A stretch of 14,795 bases of DNA from Acidobacteriaceae bacterium (GTDB taxonomy: Bacteria; Acidobacteriota; Terriglobia; Terriglobales; Acidobacteriaceae): the NCBI GenBank assembly GCA_003154055.1, contig PMCH01000323.1, positions 1-14,795 of the forward strand. Reading direction: 5' to 3'. The first letter of the stretch is position 1. Each line of letters begins with the position of its first letter. The notes below the pieces were generated by a model. That model saw only the letters and a list, made by a program, of their open reading frames with translations. It was not told the origin of the DNA and searched no databases. This document shows positions 8,101-13,570 of the stretch, one piece after another. The translations under genes were made by a program, and so were the position numbers.

Positions 8101-9009
8101 ATGTCAGCCTCTTCCCAACTCGTCCAGATCGATCTCGGCCCTCCCATCCGGACGCCGAAACCGGAGTGGCTCCGCGCCAAGGCTCCCGTCGGCGACAACT
8201 TCCACAATCTGAAGAAGCTCGCCCGCGGCCTCGGACTGCACACCGTCTGTGAATCGGCCCAATGTCCAAACATTGGCGAGTGCTGGAACCACCACACTGC
8301 CACCTTCATGCTTCTTGGCGACATCTGTACCCGCCGCTGCGGTTTCTGCGCCGTGCCCAAGGGGCGTCCCGAGGCCATTGACTGGGACGAGCCGCGCCGC
8401 GTTGCTGAGGCCGTCGCCACCCTGGGCCTGAAGCATGCCGTCGTAACCAGCGTGAACCGCGACGACGACAACGTCGGCGGCGCCAGGATTTTTGCCGAGA
8501 CTATCCGGCTGATTCGCGAACAAGTTCCCGAGTGCCGTGTCGAAGTGCTCATCCCCGATTTCCAGGGTCTCGAAGAGCCGCTGCGGATCGTCCTCGAAGC
8601 CAAGCCAAACGTGCTCAATCACAACACCGAGACTGTCCCCCGCCTGTATCGCGCCGTTCGTTCCGGAGCACGCTACCAGCGCACGCTCGACCTGCTCTCG
8701 AATGCCAGGAAGTGGGACCCGGCAATGGTCACCAAGAGCGGCCTGATGGTCGGCATTGGCGAGTCGATGGACGAATTGATTGAGGTCTTCCGCGATCTGG
8801 GCGGCTGCGGCGTGGACATCCTCACCGTCGGCCAGTATCTCCGCCCCTCCAAAGATCATCTTCCAATGACGCGCTTCTACACGCCCGCGGAATTTACCTA
8901 TCTCAAAGAAGAGGCGCTGAAGTTCGGCTTCAAGCATGTCGAGTCAGGGCCGCTGGTCCGGTCCAGTTATCACGCGCACGAGCAGGCGGACGTTGCGGCC
9001 GCACGCTAG
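8101..9009 (+). CDS. lipA: Lipoyl synthase (LipA), radical SAM enzyme
   Basis: LipA inserts two sulfur atoms into the octanoyl chain attached to lipoyl domains, completing lipoate synthesis after LipB. The 302-residue protein shows both iron-sulfur cluster signatures: the auxiliary cluster in CESAQCPNIGEC (Cys50, Cys55, Cys61) and the radical SAM CxxxCxxC in CTRRCGFC (Cys76, Cys80, Cys83). Further family blocks are VTSVNRDDDNVGGARIFAET, NHNTETVPRLYRAVRSGARY, KSGLMVGIGE, TVGQYLRPSKDHLPMTRFYT and the C-terminal GPLVRSSYHA with its conserved serines. Length is typical. It stands 51 bases after the receptor gene and about 7.2 kb from lipB, with an unrelated envelope block between. Confidence 0.98.
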   Translation: MSASSQLVQIDLGPPIRTPKPEWLRAKAPVGDNFHNLKKLARGLGLHTVCESAQCPNIGECWNHHTATFMLLGDICTRRCGFCAVPKGRPEAIDWDEPRRVAEAVATLGLKHAVVTSVNRDDDNVGGARIFAETIRLIREQVPECRVEVLIPDFQGLEEPLRIVLEAKPNVLNHNTETVPRLYRAVRSGARYQRTLDLLSNARKWDPAMVTKSGLMVGIGESMDELIEVFRDLGGCGVDILTVGQYLRPSKDHLPMTRFYTPAEFTYLKEEALKFGFKHVESGPLVRSSYHAHEQADVAAAR

Positions 9010-9051
9010 CCCTTCGTCCCCGCCACGCTGTTTGTCGTTCGCCCTTTGCTC

Positions 9052-9195
9052 TTTCTTCTCGGAGAATTCTCCTGTCTCTTTCTCCCTGAACTCCCCAGAC
9101 GCTCTTTCCTTGAACTCCCCCGCCACCTTCTCTTTCGACTCTTCAGCCCTCTTCTCCTTGAACTCCGCGGCCCCTTTCTCCTTGGAGAATTCTTC
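9052..9195. repeat. Degenerate 24-bp tandem repeat, six units
   Basis: Six gap-free 24-bp units. Read on the minus strand they give six octapeptides of the pattern xxEFxEKx: EEFSKEKG, AAEFKEKR, AEESKEKV, AGEFKERA, SGEFREKE and TGEFSEKK. GGAGAATTCT occurs near both ends (9061 and 9184). The minus-strand frame is open from about 9240 to 8944 but has no ATG; its only usual start, a GTG at 9126, would omit half of the units, and the frame runs into the antisense of lipA. I treat it as a non-coding or decayed repeat tract. Confidence 0.75.
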
Positions 9196-9217
9196 AGACG
9201 ATCTCCGCTGCCGCCGA

Positions 9218-9292
9218 CTCCACCGTGGAAGAGCGGCCCTTCAGGGCCGCGTACCGCTCACAGAATTGACAAGGGCTTTAGCCCCTGTGGTC
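9218..9292 (+). repeat. 75-bp hairpin repeat, copy 1 (upstream of tauE/safE gene)
   Basis: It contains a perfect hairpin GCGGCCCT-TC-AGGGCCGC (9233-9250) and a second, GGGCT-TT-AGCCC (9273-9284), flanked by CCACCGTGG and CTGTGGTC. It aligns without gaps to 10496-10570 with about 64 of 75 identical bases by hand count. Most differences are clustered in the linker between the hairpins, so the structured parts are the conserved ones. The copy ends 11 bases before the start codon of the permease gene. Confidence 0.85.
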
Positions 9293-9303
9293 CCGGGTGC
9301 CGC

Positions 9304-10107
9304 ATGAACACCCTCCTCCTCGTTCTCCTCGGCGTCTTCGCCGGCCTGGTCGGCGCGCTCTCCGGCACCGGCGGCGGCATCATCATCACCCCCATGCTGG
9401 CACTTTATTTCGGACTCCCCATCCAGCAGGCCATCGGCACCAGCCTGGTCGCGGTCATCACCACCTCGGCCGCCAGCTCATCCATACACCTGCAACGCCA
9501 CACCACCGACATCCGCCTGGGCATGACGCTCGAGCTGGCCACCTCCTTCGGCGCGGCCCTCACCGCGTACCTTGTCGGATACATCAATCGAACCGCGCTC
9601 GAGGTGCTGTTCGCCACCTTCCTGCTCTACGGAGCAATCACCATCCTCCGCAAAGGCGGCAAAACTGAAGACGAACAGGACGAACTAGTCCCCGCGCCCT
9701 CGGGCGAAGGCGTAGTGATCCCCGCGTACGAGCCGAAACGTTATGGCCTCGGCATGAGCGCATCGCTGGTGGCGGGCGGCCTCTCGGGATTATTGGGGAT
9801 CGGCGGCGGCCCGATTAAAGTCCCGGTGATGTACCTGTTTATGGGAGTGCCGCTCATGGTGGCGACCGCAACTTCCAATTTCATGATGGGAGCGACGGCG
9901 GCCGCCAGTTCGCTCGTCTACTACCGTCGCGGAGACATTCTGCCCATCGTCGCCGCCCCGCTGGCCGTGGGCGTATTCATCGGATCGCTCTCGGGAGCGC
10001 GCCTGGCGCCCCGCGTCCCCGCCAGGTGGATCGGCTTCCTGCTCGTCACGATCATGCTGTATCTATCGCTGCACATGTTCGTCCATATTCTGGGGAAACT
10101 GCTGTGA
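9304..10107 (+). CDS. TauE/SafE family membrane permease (sulfite/anion exporter type)
   Basis: A 267-residue, highly hydrophobic inner-membrane protein with about eight predicted membrane segments in two similar halves. Each half carries the family's glycine signature: GALSGTGGGIIITPML (GTGGG at 21-25) and SGLLGIGGGPIKVPVM (GIGGG at 165-169). A hydrophilic cytoplasmic loop (RKGGKTEDEQDELVPAPSGE) separates the halves. The family exports sulfite, sulfonates or related organic anions; the substrate here is unknown. An open frame runs upstream to 9046, but that part is repeat-derived (24-bp tract and 75-bp repeat) and leucine/proline-rich, so I choose the ATG at 9304. No Shine-Dalgarno is visible. 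The DUF1634 gene follows after 7 bases. Confidence 0.9.
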   Translation: MNTLLLVLLGVFAGLVGALSGTGGGIIITPMLALYFGLPIQQAIGTSLVAVITTSAASSSIHLQRHTTDIRLGMTLELATSFGAALTAYLVGYINRTALEVLFATFLLYGAITILRKGGKTEDEQDELVPAPSGEGVVIPAYEPKRYGLGMSASLVAGGLSGLLGIGGGPIKVPVMYLFMGVPLMVATATSNFMMGATAAASSLVYYRRGDILPIVAAPLAVGVFIGSLSGARLAPRVPARWIGFLLVTIMLYLSLHMFVHILGKLL

Positions 10108-10114
10108 GATTGCG

Positions 10115-10414
10115 ATGAGCGAGAAACGCGAACCTGGATTCGATCGTGCCGTCGCCATGGTACTGCGGACCGGCGCTTTCGCCGCGTTTTTCGTCATGCT
10201 GGCCGGAGTCGTCACCCGCATCTTTGTGGACGGCCCGATCTCAACCCGCATCGAGCTCGCTGGCGTACTGATCATGCTGGTCACGCCGGTGGTGCGCGTG
10301 TTCGTTGCCATGGTGCTCTTTATCCGCGAGAAAGACTGGCGCTACGGCTGGATCTCCGCCGGAGTCCTGCTGATTCTGCTCCTCGGCACAATGTTCGGAA
10401 TCGGAGAGCACTGA
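10115..10414 (+). CDS. DUF1634 small membrane protein
   Basis: A 99-residue protein with three membrane segments (about 12-34, 46-68 and 74-94), separated by short charged loops (DGPIST and REKDWRYG). The middle helix carries the LITPVVRV-like block (LIMLVTPVVRVFVAMVLF) typical of DUF1634. This family is often encoded next to TauE/SafE permeases, and here it starts 7 bases after one, so the two are almost certainly one transcript and may work together. The biochemical role is not known. Confidence 0.88.
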   Translation: MSEKREPGFDRAVAMVLRTGAFAAFFVMLAGVVTRIFVDGPISTRIELAGVLIMLVTPVVRVFVAMVLFIREKDWRYGWISAGVLLILLLGTMFGIGEH

Positions 10415-10420
10415 AGGCAG

Positions 10421-10455
10421 TTTCTAGTTGCTGGTTTCTAGTGGCTAGTCCTGAA
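10421..10455 (+). repeat. Heptamer-period repeat after the DUF1634 gene
   Basis: Five gap-free 7-bp units, including TTTCTAG twice and TGGCTAG. It begins 6 bases after the stop codon. A related CTAGTGGCCAGT occurs near 13516, between dinB and mlaD. Confidence 0.7.
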
Positions 10456-10495
10456 ACCGGCACCTGCGTGGTTGCGGAAAAAGTCACCACGCATG

Positions 10496-10570
10496 CACCA
10501 CCGTGGAAGAGCGGCCCTTCAGGGCCGCGTAGAGCGGGTGAAATTGACGAGGGCTTTAGCCCCCGTGGTC
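10496..10570 (+). repeat. 75-bp hairpin repeat, copy 2 (downstream of DUF1634 gene)
   Basis: Same orientation and length as copy 1 at 9218-9292. The GCGGCCCT-TC-AGGGCCGC hairpin is at 10511-10528 and the GGGCT-TT-AGCCC hairpin at 10551-10562. The two copies form direct repeats around the TauE/SafE-DUF1634 pair. The DUF1634 transcript may end beyond this copy: a weak CTCC-N6-GGAG stem followed by T6 lies at 10577-10596. Confidence 0.85.
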
Positions 10571-10606
10571 ATCGTCCTCCGCAATGGGAGTTTTTTCAGC
10601 CTGCTC

Positions 10607-10649
10607 AAGCAAAACGGCGGAGTCTGCCTTCCTCAAGACAGATCCGCCG
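10607..10649 (-). terminator. Probable rho-independent terminator of the M13 peptidase gene
   Basis: On the minus strand an 11-bp stem with one bulged base is followed directly by TTTTGCTT. The stem pairs CGGCGGA (10615-10621) with TCCGCCG (10643-10649), and TCTG (10623-10626) with CAGA (10639-10642). It lies about 50 bases past the stop codon of the minus-strand peptidase gene, in the convergent gap. Confidence 0.65.
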
Positions 10650-10699
10650 CGAACTGCGCCCAACCGTTCTGCAACGAGTAACTAGAAGCTCGCCACTCC

Positions 10700-12718
10700 C
10701 TACCACACCCTGCACGCGTTCTGATTCACCATCGGCGCATCCGCTTTGCAGTGGTACGCCTCCCGGAATTCCGGCATGTTGGAAACCGTTCCGTTCACCC
10801 GGTTCTTGCCCGGTGAGTGCGGATCGATCGTCACCAGCATGCGCGCGATGGCATCCGTGCGGTTCTGGCACCAGACGTTCGCCCAGCCCAGGAAGAAACG
10901 CTGCTGCGCGGTCAGGCCGTCAATCGGTGGCGGCTCTTTCCCGGCCATCGCGCTGATCAACGCCATGTACGCGATCCGCATTCCACCGTTGTCGGCGGTG
11001 TTCTCGCCCAGGGTCAGCTTGCCGTTGAGCTTCAGATCGTCCACCGCCACGAAGCTGCCGTACTGGTTCTCGGTGCACTTGGTGCGCTCTTCGAACTTCT
11101 TCTTGTCGTCGGCCGTCCACCAGTCGCGCAGGTTGCCGTCCGCGTCGAACTGACTGCCCTCGTCGTCGAAGCCGTGGGTCAGTTCGTGGCCGATAACTGC
11201 CCCGATCGCGCCAAAGTTCAGGGCATCGTCGGCTTTGTTGTCATAAAACGGCGGCTGCAGGATCCCCGCCGGAAACGTGATGTTGTTCTGGTTCGGGTTG
11301 TAACTGGCGTTCACCGTCATCGGCGGATACGGCCAGTCTCTCTTATCGAGCGCTTTGCCGATCTTGTTGAGCCGCCGCAGCAGATCGTAAGTGTTGGCGC
11401 GCTGCGCGTTTCCGAAAGCGTCGCCCCGGACGATCTCCAAGGTCGAATAGTCGCGCAGTTTGTCGGCATAGCCGATGCGGTTGGTGATGGCCGCCAGTTT
11501 CACCAGCGCCTGTTTCTTGGTCTCTTCGCCCATCCACGGAAGCGACTTGATGTCCTCACCCAGCGCGGCTTCCAGCTTTTCCACCATGGCCAGCGTGCGG
11601 GCTTTGCCGTCCGCGCCGAAGGTTTGCTGCACGTAGATCTGGCCAATCGCTTCGCCCAGATCCCCGTTGGCATAGCTCACACAGCGCTTCCACCGCGGAC
11701 GCAGTTCCTTTGTCCCTTGCATCGTCTTGCTGAAGAATTCAAAGTTCTCGTTCACGAACGCCGACGGCAGTATCGCAGCGTTATCGTGCACCACGTGCCA
11801 GCGCAGGTACGTCTTCCAATCGTCCAGCGAAAACGAGTTGACCACATTTTGCATCTGCTTGACGAAGTCAGGCTCCGCCACGTTCAGCGAATCGAACTTG
11901 GGCGCACCCACGCCTTCGAAATACACGTTCCAGCTGAACCCGGGGCTCAAGGCGGCAAGTTCCTGGCTAGCCATCTTGTGGTAAACCTTCTGCGGATCGC
12001 GCCGGCTGGTCTGGTCCAGCGCGCCCTTGGCCAGGCCGGTTTCAATGTCCATCACCGCCTTGGCTTCGGCCGCGGCTTTCTCCGGAGCGTCCCCCAGCAA
12101 CTCGAACATCTTCTGTACGTGCGCAACGTACTTCTGGCGGAGTTCCACGGACTTGGCATCGTCCTTGAAGTAGTAGTCGCGATCGGGCAAACCCAGCCCG
12201 CCCTGATCCACTTCGCCGATGATCTGGCTGGCATTCTTGAAGTCCGAACCCGAGCCGAAGCTGAACATGACGTCCGCACCTTCCCGGTGCAAGCGAGTAG
12301 TTTCCTTGGCCAGATCGGCCTTCGATTTCATCCCCGCGATGCTCTGGAAGTCGCGGTCGAGTGGCTTCGTCCCGGCCTTCTCCACCGCCGCCTCGTCCAT
12401 GCAGGAGGCGTAGTAGTCGCCGATCTTCTGCTCGTTGCCGCTGCGCCCGGGCTTGTTCTCCGACGCCTTTTCCAGGATCGCGCGCACCATGTACTCGCCG
12501 CGCTCCTGCAGTAGATTGAATGTGCCCCACGAAGGACGGTCGGAAGGAATCGGATTCTGCGCCTGCCACTTGTTGCAGGCGTATGCATAAAAATCAGTAC
12601 AGGGATCCACGCTCTTATCGAGCAGGTCAGGGGAGAATGGCTTTTCGGGTCTGGGCTGGGCCCAAACCGCAGCAGCGCAAAGCGTACAAACAGCCAGCAG
12701 CTTCAATAGAGATCGCAT
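10700..12718 (-). CDS. Secreted M13-family zinc metallopeptidase (neprilysin/PepO-like)
   Basis: A 672-residue endopeptidase of the gluzincin type, cleaving peptides outside the cytoplasm. A signal peptide (MRSLLKLLAVCTLCAAAVWA) leads into the M13 N-terminal domain, with SVDPCTDFYAYACNKWQAQN at its beginning. The catalytic domain has the zinc motif in VIGHELTHGFDDEG (His511, Glu512, His515) and GENTADNGG (Glu572 as third ligand). The C-terminus ends in CRVW, the usual CxxW. The substrate-binding block reads VNASYNPNQN where most relatives have NAYY or NAFY. I choose the ATG at 12718: GAGGA five bases before it is a good ribosome site, and the signal peptide begins there. The gene is transcribed alone, converging on DUF1634 and diverging from dinB. 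Confidence 0.96.
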   Translation of the reverse strand: MRSLLKLLAVCTLCAAAVWAQPRPEKPFSPDLLDKSVDPCTDFYAYACNKWQAQNPIPSDRPSWGTFNLLQERGEYMVRAILEKASENKPGRSGNEQKIGDYYASCMDEAAVEKAGTKPLDRDFQSIAGMKSKADLAKETTRLHREGADVMFSFGSGSDFKNASQIIGEVDQGGLGLPDRDYYFKDDAKSVELRQKYVAHVQKMFELLGDAPEKAAAEAKAVMDIETGLAKGALDQTSRRDPQKVYHKMASQELAALSPGFSWNVYFEGVGAPKFDSLNVAEPDFVKQMQNVVNSFSLDDWKTYLRWHVVHDNAAILPSAFVNENFEFFSKTMQGTKELRPRWKRCVSYANGDLGEAIGQIYVQQTFGADGKARTLAMVEKLEAALGEDIKSLPWMGEETKKQALVKLAAITNRIGYADKLRDYSTLEIVRGDAFGNAQRANTYDLLRRLNKIGKALDKRDWPYPPMTVNASYNPNQNNITFPAGILQPPFYDNKADDALNFGAIGAVIGHELTHGFDDEGSQFDADGNLRDWWTADDKKKFEERTKCTENQYGSFVAVDDLKLNGKLTLGENTADNGGMRIAYMALISAMAGKEPPPIDGLTAQQRFFLGWANVWCQNRTDAIARMLVTIDPHSPGKNRVNGTVSNMPEFREAYHCKADAPMVNQNACRVW

Positions 12719-12806
12719 GAGCTTCCTCAAATCGAGATGTCAGAGCGGGCAATGCCTGGGCGGATACGAAACCGGCAGGGGAGCGGCTCCCGAACGCGCC
12801 AAGCCA

Positions 12807-12830
12807 TTGTATTGGACGCAAGCAATACAA
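12807..12830. promoter_or_regulatory. Perfect inverted repeat overlapping the M13 peptidase promoter (candidate operator)
   Basis: TTGTATTG (12807-12814) and CAATACAA (12823-12830) are perfect 8-bp arms around an 8-base spacer. The palindrome covers the candidate -10 and spacer of the minus-strand promoter, where a dimeric repressor would block transcription. The regulator is unknown and none is encoded nearby. Confidence 0.5.
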
Positions 12831-12839
12831 AACAGTCAA
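12811..12839 (-). promoter_or_regulatory. Candidate promoter of the M13 peptidase gene
   Basis: On the minus strand TTGACT (12834-12839) lies exactly 17 bases from TCCAAT (12811-12816). The -35 matches five of six consensus positions and the -10 four of six. The expected leader is about 85 bases and ends in a GAGGA ribosome site. Confidence 0.4.
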
Positions 12840-12847
12840 CAACGATT

Positions 12848-12929
12848 GTAGAAGTCAGAATGCAGAAGTAAAACCCGGAGGACGCGGAGGTGTCAATTCT
12901 GCATTCGGACTTCTCACTTCTGCATTAGC
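12848..12929. repeat. Heptamer-repeat inverted pair (ACTTCTG family) upstream of dinB
   Basis: Two heptamer-period blocks face each other: 12848-12868 (GTAGAAG, TCAGAAT, GCAGAAG) and 12895-12929 (AATTCTG, CATTCGG, ACTTCTC, ACTTCTG, CATTAGC). About 18 of 20 bases of 12850-12869 are complementary to 12895-12914, so a long hairpin with a 25-base loop is possible. The same family recurs at 13543-13570 on the other side of dinB. Confidence 0.75.
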
Positions 12930-12950
12930 CTCCGCAGTCAATCTCTGATC

Positions 12951-12956
12951 TAGAAT
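12951..12956 (+). promoter_or_regulatory. Candidate -10 box (TAGAAT) before dinB
   Basis: TAGAAT ends 6 bases before the ATG, so a normal start would fall at or next to the start codon and give a leaderless mRNA. No Shine-Dalgarno and no clear -35 or TG extension are present. It resembles the boxes before lipA and the S51 gene. Confidence 0.45.
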
Positions 12957-12962
12957 CAAGCC

Positions 12963-13472
12963 ATGACTGACTTCGCCGCCTATCAAGCCCGCATTCTCTC
13001 CTACACCAAAGGCAAAGACCCGCTCACGATGCAACGCGAAATGCCCAACCTCCTCGCCGAACTGCTGGTCGGAATTCCCAGCGCAAAACTCGCTGCCCGT
13101 CCCGCTCCCGGCAAGTGGTCAATCGGCGAAATCGTCGCCCACCTCTCCGAGACCGAGTGGGCCGCGAGTTGGCGCTATCGCCAGATGATCGAACAACCCG
13201 GGGTCGCTCTTCCCGGATACGACCAGGACCTCTGGGAGCAGCTCGGCGACTACAGCTCTCGGCGACTGGAAGATTCCCTGCAGACCTTCCGCCTGCTGCG
13301 CGCTGCCAACCTGCGCATGTTCGCGCGGCTCACGCCGGAACAATGGGAGTCTCATGGAATCCACTCCGAACGCGGCCCCATGACCGTCCGCACTCTCGCC
13401 GCGCAGATGGCGGGGCACGATCGGAACCATTTCGAGCAGATAGAGAAGATTCTGGGAAGGAGAACGGCTTAA
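12963..13472 (+). CDS. DinB-fold family protein (DinB_2/YfiT-like putative metal-dependent enzyme)
   Basis: A 169-residue cytoplasmic protein, the usual size for the DinB four-helix-bundle family. The metal-binding pattern is visible as WSIGEIVAHLSETEW (His near residue 60) and MAGHDRNHFEQIEKIL near the C-terminus, whose two histidines should complete the site. PAPGKWSIGEIVAHL is the standard family signature. Members include thiol-dependent transferases such as bacillithiol or mycothiol S-transferases, but many have no known reaction, so none is assigned. It is a single gene between the divergent M13 peptidase and the convergent mlaD gene, with ACTTCTG-type repeats on both sides. Confidence 0.88.
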   Translation: MTDFAAYQARILSYTKGKDPLTMQREMPNLLAELLVGIPSAKLAARPAPGKWSIGEIVAHLSETEWAASWRYRQMIEQPGVALPGYDQDLWEQLGDYSSRRLEDSLQTFRLLRAANLRMFARLTPEQWESHGIHSERGPMTVRTLAAQMAGHDRNHFEQIEKILGRRTA

Positions 13473-13478
13473 CACGCC

Positions 13479-13513
13479 TTTCGAGAAGTCGAAAGGTGGA
13501 AGGTGGAAGTATG
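13479..13513 (+). repeat. Heptamer-period repeat after dinB
   Basis: Five gap-free 7-bp units, with AAGGTGG twice in succession, starting 6 bases after the dinB stop codon. The unit differs from that of the next cluster 30 bases on, so this short gap is almost wholly built from heptamer repeats. Confidence 0.65.
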
Positions 13514-13542
13514 ACCTAGTGGCCAGTTCGCGCAACGGTTTT

Positions 13543-13570
13543 ACTTCTGCAATCTGACTTCTGCAATCAA
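13543..13570 (+). repeat. Heptamer-period repeat (ACTTCTG family) overlapping the end of mlaD
   Basis: Four units: ACTTCTG, CAATCTG, ACTTCTG, CAATCAA. The stop codon (minus-strand TGA, 13567-13569) and last coding base of the mlaD-type gene lie within the last unit. The sequence matches the family at 12895-12929. Confidence 0.75.

Noticed and set aside
8944..9126. Small protein on the minus strand made of EFxEK octapeptides
   Set aside because: It could only start at a GTG in the middle of the repeat, has no ribosome site, and its second half is antisense to the conserved 3' end of lipA.
9266..9271. Perfect TTGACA hexamer upstream of the TauE/SafE gene
   Set aside because: It belongs to the 75-bp repeat, and at 17 bases downstream the sequence is GGTCCC, which is not a -10. 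The second copy of the repeat has TTGACG there.
9046..9303. N-terminal extension of the TauE/SafE protein up to 9046
   Set aside because: The extension is translated from the 24-bp tandem repeat and the 75-bp hairpin repeat. The family normally begins at the hydrophobic MNTLLLVLLGVF segment.
483..10570. Could the hairpin repeats be a CRISPR array?
   Set aside because: There are only isolated palindromic elements, with no series of equal repeats and unique spacers and no cas genes.
10817..12514. A 565-codon open frame on the + strand, antisense to the M13 peptidase gene
   Set aside because: It mirrors a well-supported GC-rich gene in the opposite frame, is rich in Arg, His and Val without any domain, and has no ribosome site. 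It is a shadow frame.
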